A DNA stretch of 64,000 nt from Atrichornis clamosus (lineage: Eukaryota; Chordata; Aves; Passeriformes; Menuridae), in contig WBMZ01011878.1 of assembly GCA_013400975.1 (NCBI GenBank), positions 124,001-188,000 on the forward strand, in the 5' to 3' direction. The notes beneath the pieces were generated by a model, which was given only the letters and a program-made list of their open reading frames with translations, did no database searches and had not been told where the DNA came from. The translations under genes were made by a program, and so were the position numbers. This document shows positions 1 through 10,600 of the stretch, piece by piece; position 1 is the first letter of the stretch; every line of letters begins with the position of its first letter.

Positions 1-1879
1 ACACAGTGGCAGCTTTATTTCTGATTTCACTGGTTTTTGTCAGTTTCTGTTACAATATTAAAATTATTTAAATCGGGTTAGTTTTTCTGTGAAGCAGACA
101 GGCTATTGACACTGTGTGACATGGGTGACTGGGGGAGATTTTGCATGTCACAATATATTTGTGCTTTGACTGTTCTACCTATAGATAGATCTGTTTTTAA
201 AAGCTTCAGTTTATGCTATGTTCCTGCAGGCCATTTCTTTGAGTTGATGAAGCAAATAATGGGGGTTTTTTGGGCTTTTTTTAACACAGCTTTTAAAGGG
301 TTGTCACAGAAAGGATGATAAGGGGTTAAGAATTTCTTTTTGAAGTTGTACAGAATTACCAACTAATGAGTTGATTTCTTTGATGGGTCTTTTATAGTTG
401 GCTGCAGCTGTACAAGAATCAGCCACAAAGGGATCTTGATTTTGTTCATCGTTAATTCCAACTCAACAGATGAAGTCTGGCTATCATCGTCACCTTCCCA
501 GTTTGCCTTTGTATTATGTGACGCTCGTGTACTCAATTAACAATCTGATTAGCAAGTTCTTGTGTTCTTCAAGTAGCTTTCTTTATTAATGCCAACATAT
601 CAGGTCCTTCAAGTAGAATTTAAACACGCAATATTTTTTTGGCAATGACATAACTTATAATGCTAACATTTAAGAAACTTAGGCACACAGGCCAGCAGAC
701 AAACATAGCAATGAACTTAAGAAAGATATTAAGAATCACAAAGATTTAGAGAGAATTATTTCATTAAAAGCTACAGTGAATCAATCTTTTTCTCCTCCTT
801 TGTACAGAAGCAGTGCCTAACGAGGTTTTTAGTTTTGCCAATTTTTTTCAAATTATCAAGTTGTTACAGAACAGAACAACAAAGGTCTGATGTTCTGGAC
901 TCTGGTGCAGGTTTAAATCCTGCTCTGGACTGGAAATATATGTTGATGACTGCTTCACCACAAAAAGATGCCATAATCTTCTGGGTCCCTCTTTTCACCT
1001 TTGAAGCCTGGAATCACAACTTCAGGAAGTCAGACCAAATGAAAATGGTGAGGCAATGGCTGACCTTCTTGTGGTTTAGAGCTTTACTTCCAATTTACTT
1101 GTTCTATAAATAAGAGTAAATACCTGAATATTGAACAGCATTGGGTTGGTGTATAAAAAAGATCAGACTTATGCCTAAAGGAGGTACACTTGGTCAGAGA
1201 GAATAAACATGAAAATATTCTGTTTCCTTTTATAATCACATCTAGCCCCAGACAGAAGCAGCAGCAAATGCACAAAAGATGTTTGTTTTTTTAAACCAAG
1301 CTATCCTACTACAAACACACAAAGAAAAATAAATAACATGGGAGTGGAAACCGTTGCATTTATAACTTTGTTTGTTTACAATGATGTGTTAATATTTATG
1401 CTTTTCTATATCATATCTAGCAGGTACAAACTGGACTATTTCATTTCTTTTGTCTGATTCTCTGAAAGAGGAAGTTTTGCATCTGCTAAACTCTATAAAT
1501 ATTTAGAAGCTCTTGTTTATTTGATCGCTCCTGTAAAATAACAGAGAATAACTATGAAATTTTCCCTATTCCCTTTGTAACATCAAATCATGTTTCTATA
1601 GTACATTATGAGACGCCCCTGCTACCCTAGTGCCTACAAGTTTAAATTCAAAAAATTTTAAATACAGCACAGCGAAAGCAGTCTCTTCCTTCACACTGTC
1701 CTCTGAAATAGACCATTGAGATATGACGCTAGGCTGGACCTTGCATGCTTCAGAGGATGCAGTATTCCTTGGAGAAACATGAAATGACAAGCCTTTCCAG
1801 AAATATAAAGGTGAAAAGAAATCATAGTTTTTCAAGGAAACGCTAGCACTTTTATTACTGCTTCTAAAGGTTTATATAA
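1..1879. other. unassigned AT-rich DNA
   Basis: No recognisable gene, RNA or interspersed repeat is visible in this stretch. A 92-codon plus-strand frame (835-1113) and a 79-codon minus-strand frame (1596-1835) are open, but neither shows a known domain and neither has convincing splice or promoter context. They are best taken as chance open frames. Confidence 0.6.
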
Positions 1880-2105
1880 TACTTTGCACTTGAATAGCAC
1901 TCTCTACTCAGTGATCCCAAAATCCTTTGTAGTAGAGTATTTCACTTTGTGACAGCCCAACGAGACAGGCAAATAACACCATCTCCTTTATATAAATTGG
2001 TCAGTGAGACTGAGAAAGTTAAGCACCTAATTCAAAGCCCATTAAGGCAAATGAAAAGACTCCCAACAGGCTTTTGGTCAGTTGTTAATGAGACATCTCA
2101 GGTCA
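1880..2105 (+). repeat. ancient interspersed repeat relic (amniote SINE/LINE-like)
   Basis: The left part reads like the old motif in which a small gene-like phrase runs from 'tagcactctctactcag' to 'aaatcctttgtag'. The right part contains 'agcccattaaggcaaatg' followed by 'aaaagactcccaacaggc'. That right-hand pattern resembles a widespread old repeat phrase in turtle and bird DNA (a near-palindromic 'agactcccattgacttcaatggg' type unit), here heavily decayed. I recognise the pattern but cannot name the family with certainty. The limits are approximate. Confidence 0.4.
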
Positions 2106-4040
2106 TACAAAAAATTTGTGACAGAGAGCAGAACTCAAGTGTCCTTATTCCAATTCATGTGTCTTAGGCAGATATCATCCACCTTCCATATAAAAAAGAT
2201 TTTTCAAAGGGCAGATTTGTGCCTGTCATAGTGGAGTGTCAAACCTGTAAGGTGATATTACACCGATTAAAAAAATAGCTACACAGCAGAAGGTCCCAGG
2301 TGGGCAGAGAGGGGTCTCACAATGAACAGCTATCCAAATCACAGTTCCAGGAAATTAAGGCCATATTTCAGACCCAAAGTGACCCAAGTGTGTGCTGACC
2401 ATTTTTATAAGTACAGGAAATCTTCACCAACTGAAGCATGGAGAAATAAGAGAAGGAATAATAATCTGATGGGAGGGGGTAAAGGCAGCATAGCCAGACA
2501 CTTCTTAGAGATTTTCAGTGACAGAACAAGAGGCAATGAACACAAATTGAAATGCAATAAATTCAGGATAAACACATGAAATAATTTTTTTACTGTCAGA
2601 CACTGCCCCCCGCTCAGAGAGGTTCTGGATTCTCCATCCTTGGAGATAATAAAAAAACAACTGGACACAGTCCCAGATGACCTGCAGTGACCATACTTGT
2701 ACAGGGTAGCTGGACAAAATGACCTCCAGAACTAACATTGCACTCAAAAAATTCAACAGTACCTACGACAGAAGAAACCCTCCTGGGCTGCTCAAAGTTT
2801 AAGCACGCTGTGCAATAGCAGAAATCCTTGCAATCCGTTTACAACCACAATAATAGTTATAAAGAAGATGCTTCCTCCTGTGCTGACTTCTGAGCTCCCC
2901 ATGCACCTGGCAGTGCACCCCCAGGTCTCACACCAGTGCCCATGACACTGCAGTGACTGCTGGGGAGCAGGGGGTACTGCAGTGCTGTAACTGAGAGACG
3001 CTGAAGTTTAGAGATCCAACACACCTGGGGTGACAAACGTATTGCTCACATCCAGCTACAGTGAAATAACTCTTTATTCAACCATTTTTCATTACATTCA
3101 AAATGAACAGCTCTTTTTCAAATAATCATTTAAGAGACAGGCAAAGAAATGGTGAGGGGTGAGAAGCAGGAAATACCTCATATTTAATCTGCCTACACTT
3201 TATCTGGAAAGCTTTGTCTTTCCCTTTACAAATTCTGAAAAACCTGGGTTTTTGATGGCTTTTCTCTTCCTGCATATCTTGATTCTCAGATGGCATATTT
3301 CAGAAAAAAATCTTTCCTAGTAGCATGCATTTCCTTTATTGATAACTTTTTAAGTTAGGTTAACTAGCGACCTAGGAACCTAGATAAACTCATGCTTTAT
3401 TTCCAAAACTTGTATAGTTCTTTTCCTTTGAGAGACAGAATCTGTTCATTCCTTTGGGAATACAAATATCTTTCATGAACCTAGGGAACTTCTGTGGTGA
3501 CAAAGCACTTAGTAGTCACTGTAGGGATCCTTCAGTTCTTTTCTTAGATGTATCCTTATCCTTTCCTTCCTAAATCAAACATATTCGTACAGTAGAAGCA
3601 GAACTTTTCCTTTTCTGCAGTGTCTGACCTAAGTTTACTTTCATCAGCATATAGTTTGACAAAGTAGTCTTTACCCATGAATGAGCATATCCTATATGAT
3701 ACTGTATAAAACCCATCAATTTTGGGGTTCTTTTATGGATAGACTTACGAAGTATATAGTTATAAAGAACAAATTCCTTAGAAAAGAACTCTGCTGATGC
3801 TGTATCTTTGCAGATATTAGATATAATATTAAGCCGAGGAGATATATCTTTACTAAAAACATAAGTAATCTATATGCTTGCACCTATTTAAAGCTAACTA
3901 CAACTATACTACAAAAGCCAGCTTTTTGAAAGTCATGCCCCCACCCCTCATGCATGTTTTAGTCACCACAATCCTAAACTGAGTGCTAAAGGTAGAGTTA
4001 AGCAACACATTTCCCTGAAATGGCAATGAAGTGCAGCCAA
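2106..4040. other. unassigned DNA
   Basis: Nothing recognisable. A GC-richer patch at about 2880-3010 contains several CACTGCAGTG-like stretches but no domain-bearing frame. Several overlapping 80-codon frames on both strands at 2322-2756 are mutual shadows with no recognisable product. Confidence 0.6.
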
Positions 4041-4135
4041 AATAGAGATAATTATTTTAATTAATGGTAATGATTTTAACGGTTGAACATTTTAACTAAT
4101 TAATTATGATTGATTGCTTGTTACTAATCAGGAAT
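4041..4135. promoter_or_regulatory. dense TAATTA/ATTA block, candidate homeodomain-site cluster
   Basis: Within about 95 bp there are repeated ATTA/TAAT cores: ataattatttt, taattaatgg, taatgatttt, aactaattaattatgattgatt and actaatca. Such cores are bound by homeodomain proteins in general. The block could equally be plain AT-rich drift, since no conservation evidence is available. The flanks are ordinary composition, which makes the cluster stand out only modestly. Confidence 0.25.
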
Positions 4136-5529
4136 GTGATTCAAAGTTCTAATTGAAAACCTGAGAGCAACGTGCACTAAAATATGATATACTTCTGCTG
4201 AGAGAACAGGCATTTATTTTTTATAGGGAACACTTCAAAGTAAAATTCATTTTGACATTTAAGATGGTCTGAAAATAATGTACCTCTCCTTCACAGGAGG
4301 CTTTTTACCCCAAGACACAAGAATCTGAAAATACCAACTTGAAAAAAAGCGGGGTGCTCCTTCTGATCTTGTTTGAAATCTGCTTAACCCTCCTGTGTTA
4401 CATCCCATGTTCCCTGTCAACACGGCATCACACTGTTGTACTTTAATACACAAGGGAGACGCTAACTGCATAATATTTATTCAGGATATGAACTCACTGA
4501 AGTGGCTTTATAGATCTGAAGCTGCTCTAAGGATCTCAACGAGGCATTTATTGAATTAAGTAGCCCTGCAGTCTATTCTCACAAATACCATCTCTCACCC
4601 ATGCGCTACTCCTGGCTTCCTCAAGCTTGGGTTGAGGACTCCTCTAGTAGACCAGTATTCTTCCCACCAAAAAATCTCACATTGCATCTGTGCACCTGGT
4701 GGCACAGGCGGTGCTGCGAGGGGAAGCTGTTCCCCAGAGCCATAGGGATGTGCCTCAGGGACCAGGGGCTACAGTTCTCCCGCCCACCAGTGGCTGGGAC
4801 GCTGGGGCAGCTGTAGGGTTTACAGGTGAACACTGCCTGCCGCATCACTGCTAACCAGAAGGCTGGGCTGCTCCCAGAGCTCAGCAAATGGAGCAGGGTG
4901 TATTAAGGAATCCCAGCACCAGGCTTTCCAGAGATGCCAGGGGTGGCACAGCCGGGCCATCTGTCCTGCAGGCTGGGCACCACCACAAGAATGGCTGCAT
5001 GAGGACTGAGAGCCTTCCATCTAAATCCCTAGACTGCAAAGAGAGGTATTCACGTGCCACTGGGAAGAGTCTGACATTGTTCCTTTCATTAGTGCTAAAG
5101 GCAGCTTACCTCTGAAAGGGACAGCCCCGCTTATACAGCTTTCCTGGTCTCATTTTCTCTCCACTTCTCCCAGGTTTGCATCAGATCTAGACATCCCATA
5201 GCGGCAGAGCATGTGATTTCAACAAGCTGATCTGGCAGATATCTTTTAGGGAGAAGAGGAACAAAAGCCTTTGTCAACTGCAGCCCATAGTCAGTGGCTT
5301 AGGTGGAACAGCCAAATGTCAGCACATAGAGCAATCCACGTGAGGCAGCAGACACAGGAACAAACACCTCAAGCTGCAAACAGGAAACTGCAGAATGGGA
5401 AGGTCAAAATCAGCCCCCTTTCCAGGAGCATGGCATAAAATACTGGGCTGAAAACAGATCCTCTCTCAAAACTACATAGTCAGAAAACTCACCCTGCAAC
5501 AAGGGCTTCCCTGCAATTCAAATCTTAAT
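4136..5529. other. unassigned DNA
   Basis: Nothing recognisable. The section 4600-5020 is GC-richer and carries overlapping 66-88 codon frames on both strands with no domain. Reciprocal open frames like these are expected where stop codons are rare. Confidence 0.6.
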
Positions 5530-5550
5530 AAAGAAAGAAAGAAAGAAAGG
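5530..5550. repeat. (AAAG)n microsatellite
   Basis: About five copies of AAAG/GAAA in a row. It is short and probably not strongly polymorphic. Confidence 0.85.
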
Positions 5551-6133
5551 GCCTGGCCTAGGCAGAAGGAGGGTAAAGCAAGAGTTGTAGTACCACCAAA
5601 ATGTTTGTAGAAGGACCATGAAGCTGTTTCACAGTTTTGATAGAGGATTTGTTCCCTCATTAGCGGATTTTTAAAAAGGGAAATCCCCAAAGTACCAGTT
5701 GCCAACTATTATAAATAAATGTTGCAGACATAATACTGCTTTATTCTTCAAAAGAAAGTATTAATTCGCAATGAATGTATGGGTTAGAGACATGTAGAAC
5801 TGGTTTAAGAGAATGTGACATTTTGGACACAGCCTTGATACTGCTGGTGCCAGTGAGACGGCCTGAGGCAGGCAGTGCCTGGTCTGAACTGGTGGTGGCT
5901 GCAGCCAGGCAGGACCCAGTCCCACACCAGGTGGGCGGTGCCATGGGACTGCACGGCACGGCTTATGAGCATGCTGGCAACTAGATCCAGCACCACACAG
6001 GGAATGGAAACACGAGGACTCTGGCCACCTCCATCCTGTAGCCTAGCCCTCAACTTTGGGTCTTTGTTGCCTTTTTGTCTGGCTCAGGGGTCTGAGGATG
6101 CTGACCTCCAAGTTCAGACAAACCACTGCAGTG
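5551..6133. other. unassigned DNA with GC-rich patch
   Basis: The section at about 5830-6030 is locally GC-rich (ggcaggcagtgcctgg, ggtgggcggtgccatgg) and therefore has long stop-free runs on both strands. No domain, splice pair or promoter is recognisable. Confidence 0.55.
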
Positions 6134-6432
6134 ATTTACCCTGGGGATATTTGTCACTGTTGAACCACTGGCAGAGCGAGAGAACCAGACAAGATCGGGT
6201 GAGGCAGAAATCTGAATTTATTATTTAATTCTAAAACTTATATAGACTTTCCAAAGGTCGTCCAGATTGGGTCAATTCATAACCTCCCCCTAGGCCGATA
6301 GGCCAGGTAGAATGTCCATCTTTCCAGAGACAGTTTTCAATAACATCCAAGCTTTTATCTCTATTTACAAAACATAGAAAGAAGAAGAGAAAAGTTCCCG
6401 TGGGAAAGGTCTGTGTTACCACATTTACCCTG
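6134..6432 (-). mobile_element. probable solo LTR or similar insertion with 10-bp target duplication
   Basis: The exact 10-mer atttaccctg occurs at 6134-6143 and again at 6423-6432, directly bracketing 279 bp. Read on the minus strand, the insert has a TATA box (TATATAAG, complement of 6237-6244). An AATAAA polyadenylation signal follows 15 nt later (complement of 6217-6222), then a pyrimidine-rich section. This order is typical of an endogenous retrovirus LTR (promoter, short R with AATAAA, then U5). On that strand the left end begins TGTGG, but the far end does not finish in the usual CA. A 10-bp duplication is also longer than the usual 4-6 bp of retroviral integration, so some of the match may be chance or the true ends lie slightly inside. 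No gag, pol or env remnant is adjacent. A non-LTR insertion is the main alternative. Confidence 0.5.
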
Positions 6433-9400
6433 ATGATTATAAGACTGTTCTGTAAACCTGAATGTTGTTTTAATCTAAACAGATATCTTCATCATGGATA
6501 TTTCTTGTGTGTTGAAGGGATCAAGCTGGAGCAATATGACCAAATTTCTAGATGTTTAAAGTTATTAGGCATGTCAATGCAGTCTCATGCCTGAGAATCC
6601 TCGGGCACCTACATCTAATCCCATACACATAACCAAAACCCAAGTATTTCATAATGACCCCTGCTTAAGCAGTCATTCCACCTGAACTCCGCCTAAACTT
6701 TCCCAAAGCCCAAAGGCTGTCAGACTTATGCTTAATTATGACAGGAATTACCCTGGGCTTTAGAGGCTCAACTGCTTACATGTGCAGGTGCCCCACGCCC
6801 ACGGTGCTGTGCTACCTGTGGGATGCTGCACTCCCACCCCAAACCCAGCCAGGAGTGACAGCTCAGGAACAGATTCACAGGTGGATCAGACATCCTTGAT
6901 TTAGCCACAGAAATTCTCATTGAAGGAATACAGGCAGGGACAAATTCATTCACCTTAATTTCCCATCAAAAATATACCCATACCCCAAATTCAGCCCTTG
7001 AAGTTGAGAGAGTGGATTCCACTTGGAATCTTGGAACAAAAAATAAAGAAAAATAAACGTTAGACAGCTTTGCTGATCTGAAGAAGAAGAGAGTCAGTCT
7101 CCAAGATAAAACTTCCACCTACCTCTAAATCACAGGCAGAGAGAATTTAGCAACTCAATCATGCAAAGAACTTTAAAGATTTTAGCACACTTCTTCCTTA
7201 AATAATTGCACCATGGTAGAGGTATGACTTTTGTTCCATAACACTCCTATTACATAAGTTCATTGGTAGAGCTGACTAGCAGACGCTGATACACAATAGA
7301 GCACTTGCAACTTTATCTTCTGGAAGAGACAAACCAGAATAGGTTCTTTCCTGCCATTATCCCACTCTACCTCCAAGCAGCAAGCTGGGACAACCACAAC
7401 TTCAGGGAGCACAGCTGCTAGCTTAAAAAGAGGGACAAAGTAGGAGCACAGTGTGGAACTGTGCCCTTCAGTTTACTACTGGCATGTCGAGCTATTTAGC
7501 TAGGAGGGGGGAAGAAGTCATATTTGCTGATTGCATAAATAAGCCCCAAAGCTGCAGCCCTATGCATTCTGCTCCTTTGAAGGACTGCCGTATCGTATTA
7601 GCAGTCATCAGAGGAAACCATGCCTAAAAACTTCTCTGAAAGCTGCAGCACTTCAAGAAGGATCAGAAAGAAATGTCACTAGGCAAAACACCCTCTTGCC
7701 CCTTTAGCATAATGGCTCAGGAGAGGGAGATTACAACAGGTTTTCATCATGAATATTGTGTGTTTGAGCAAGGAGCAATTTCCTGACAGCTTTGATTCCA
7801 AATTTCAACATTATGTCACTTGCTGAAGTATCAGACACATCATTAACCAGCTCTAGCAGGTTTTGTTATGATATGATGAGTCAATATCTGCCTAGAAAAT
7901 TTAACCCATTTTTCTCTCTCTCACACATTTTGAACAAGCTCTATCCTGGAAATGTTTGCCTTTCTGAACAGCATTTCATCTGAGTCATAAAATACTCTTT
8001 GATGCTTTATTATTTACACAGCACTTGCACATGCCCGTGCCTTGTTCTCCATCACTTCCATTAAGTAGCTCTACACAGGAATTAGGGTAATTTCTAGATT
8101 TAGCTTTAATTGTATTCCCTGTTTTAGGCATCTAAGCATTATCCTCCCCCACCCCAGTTTCAGAAGAAGGGAGGGAGCTGTGATATCTAACTGACTTCAG
8201 CTGTATGGCTGTGGGCTCACACCCTCTGAATGGGCAGCTGCTGGCATGCACAGCCAGTTCAGACCCCTCTTGCTCTATTCCTGCTCCTGGGCCACCTTTT
8301 TTTTCCCCATTGCGCAGTTTCTGTGCACTATCCCAAACTAAATGAGGATCACAGTTTTTAAGAAAAGTGCTATTTTACCCCAGACTTGAAGAATGATTCA
8401 GATAATCTAGCAATTGGTATGTATTGTTATGCACAGTGTTTTGCAAGACTAGGACCTAGGACAGGTGTTTCTTTAAACACATATGTTTTAAGTAGGAAAA
8501 GGCCTATCTGAAGACAAAGATAGACAAAGAAGACATTCCAGAAAAAGATACATCAACACAGCACTAAATCTCCCTAACCTGTAGTCTTTAAATTCCATTT
8601 CAGCCAGGCTTTATTATGAACATCTGCTGATCTAGGAGCAGGGAGGCTGTCCAAAACCAGGTGTGATAAAATATATTTTCCTCACTATATATTTGTGTTC
8701 ATGTAGTGCATCTTTTCTGTTTCTTTAAAGCTACTACATGAAACATTTTCATCAAAATATGTTTGTCTGTTTAAATGCTCTGGAATATGCTTAAAGCAAT
8801 ACACTTGGGTTTGCGAAGCTGTCAGCCCAATTTCATTTTCAGCAGGTTAGAATTATTTAGAGAACTGCTTCCCCCATTTAGAGAGGGTTTGGGGAAGGAA
8901 AGCCTGGGAGGATCTTCTCTTGAGAACAACACGCACCATCTTTTAGACCACCATAGCAGGGATATGAGTTGAGATAATGTGGGCTATTCTCAGAGAGCAT
9001 GGTCAGTTCTAGACCATTAGTCTTGAGCTTTAATGCTAAATACTTTTGGATAAGAAAACACATATTTTTAAATGAAACTACCTGAAATCTGAATTAGATA
9101 TGAATTTAGCTTCAGGTTCTCCCTGCTCTTTCTTGGGTTGTTTCTGAAAAACAGTTACTCATAAAAGGCACCCAGAAATATTTCTTAGCTAGTACACTGA
9201 AATGTCAGTGCAACAAGCCAGGACTTGGGTAAATATTTTTCAAGGTTTTCACACATTTTGTGGCTCCAAATAATGCTGATTTTCACTTGCACTGTGTCCT
9301 CTGTATTTATATACTTGCTTGCCCCTTCTTCGAAATACAAATCAGAAAAATAGAGCCAGAGGTAGTAAAGACACAAAGCTAGTTGCAGGTTGAAACATCA

Positions 9401-9764
9401 AGATGTTACAGAAAAATGAAAAATAGGTTAAGATTCAACCTGGTGCCCTTTCTCTCTTGCAAAGCTGCTTTGAAATGGTCTTGTTCAACATGGCAGCAGC
9501 CTAGATCTCAAGTTTCTATTGAAAACTGCCTTGGAAATGAGGGTCAACTCACAAAACCCTTGGAGGAAAGGTGGAATACAGACAGAAGAAGTTCTGCATA
9601 CACTTGAGTATCAAAGGGATACAAATTCCTCAAACTCAAACATGAAGTACTGTTATTTCAGCAAATGACTGTCAACTAAAACAGAAAAAAACAACAGCTT
9701 GTTGGTAGTCTCAGTAGAAACACTGATAATTCAGCATATTAAAGCTGCCTTTCAGCCTTACTGG
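6433..9764. other. unassigned DNA
   Basis: No recognisable gene or repeat. Short frames at 7792-7983, 8775-8972 and 9383-9607 lack domains. The sequence alternates AT-rich and balanced sections without obvious tandem structure. Confidence 0.6.
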
Positions 9765-9830
9765 TGACTCATTGGTGGGGAAACTGAGGCACAAGGAACT
9801 TTTTGCTGTCAGCACCCAAGCCAGGAGAAA
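9765..9830 (-). repeat. MIR-like SINE relic (weak)
   Basis: The phrase ggggaaactgaggcac (from about 9777) equals the classic reverse-complement core of MIR-type SINEs, which is followed in intact copies by a run resembling 'agagaggttaagtgac'. Only the core is convincing, and the flanks have decayed beyond recognition. Confidence 0.35.
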
Positions 9831-10319
9831 AAAAAACCCTTTTCCTGGCTGACTCCATCCAATACAACACTAAATATTTCCATCCCTCCTGCAGCTCCCC
9901 GCCCCCACAGGAATGGAAATTGTTCCAGCTGGTACCCAGATTGTCACCAGTTATCTGAAATTGGATCCCAAAGGTGCAGTGGTAGAAGCCCATGCCTGTC
10001 AATAGAAAGCCATTTCCATTTTGTAAGCCTAAACTGTGAACTTATTCCAATTGCTTGGGGTTTTGTTTTGTTTTCATCACAGAATAGAACAATACTGAGA
10101 GCCTACTTAATTTCTGTATAATTTGGAAAATTATCTAGATCAGCCAATTCTCTGATAACTGTATTATTAACTCGGTAGCATGCCACCAGCTTAGATCATC
10201 TCCTCTAAAATATTCCGTAAGAAAGGGAGGAAAGCAATGAAAAGAAGGTGAGTTGGAAAGAGAGAGAACTTACTGTGAAGAATTCAGAAGTCTCTTTGAC
10301 TGTTTAATAGATAAGAATG
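9831..10319. other. unassigned DNA
   Basis: Nothing recognisable. A short G4T/GT4 stretch (ggggttttgttttgtttt) lies near 10056-10075. Confidence 0.6.
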
Positions 10320-10600
10320 AATGCTGCTGTTTAACTAGATCCAGCCACTGAAATATCTAATTAAAACTGATGTGCTTATTTAGTTTCCAATTCATCACAG
10401 GTGGGCCCACATTAATGTGAAAATGAAAGTAAATTACCAGCATTTGGCAATCTCACTGAATGTCATTCACGTTATTAGCTCAAATCTCAGAATGCATTTT
10501 AAAATATGGTTCATAGGTAATAATGTGCCTGAGAATCAGTCAGACCTGCAAGAGTGAATTCAAACTTTACTGGGGGAGCTGCTGAATAATGCACGTGATG
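10320..10600. promoter_or_regulatory. candidate conserved non-coding element
   Basis: This section mixes ATTA-type cores (ctaattaaaa, cattaatgtg, gttattagct, ggtaataatg) with E-box-like and CCAAT-like words in a balanced, low-repeat composition. That texture is common in deeply conserved vertebrate enhancers. It has no open reading frame of note. The call rests on texture only and is weak. Confidence 0.2.
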
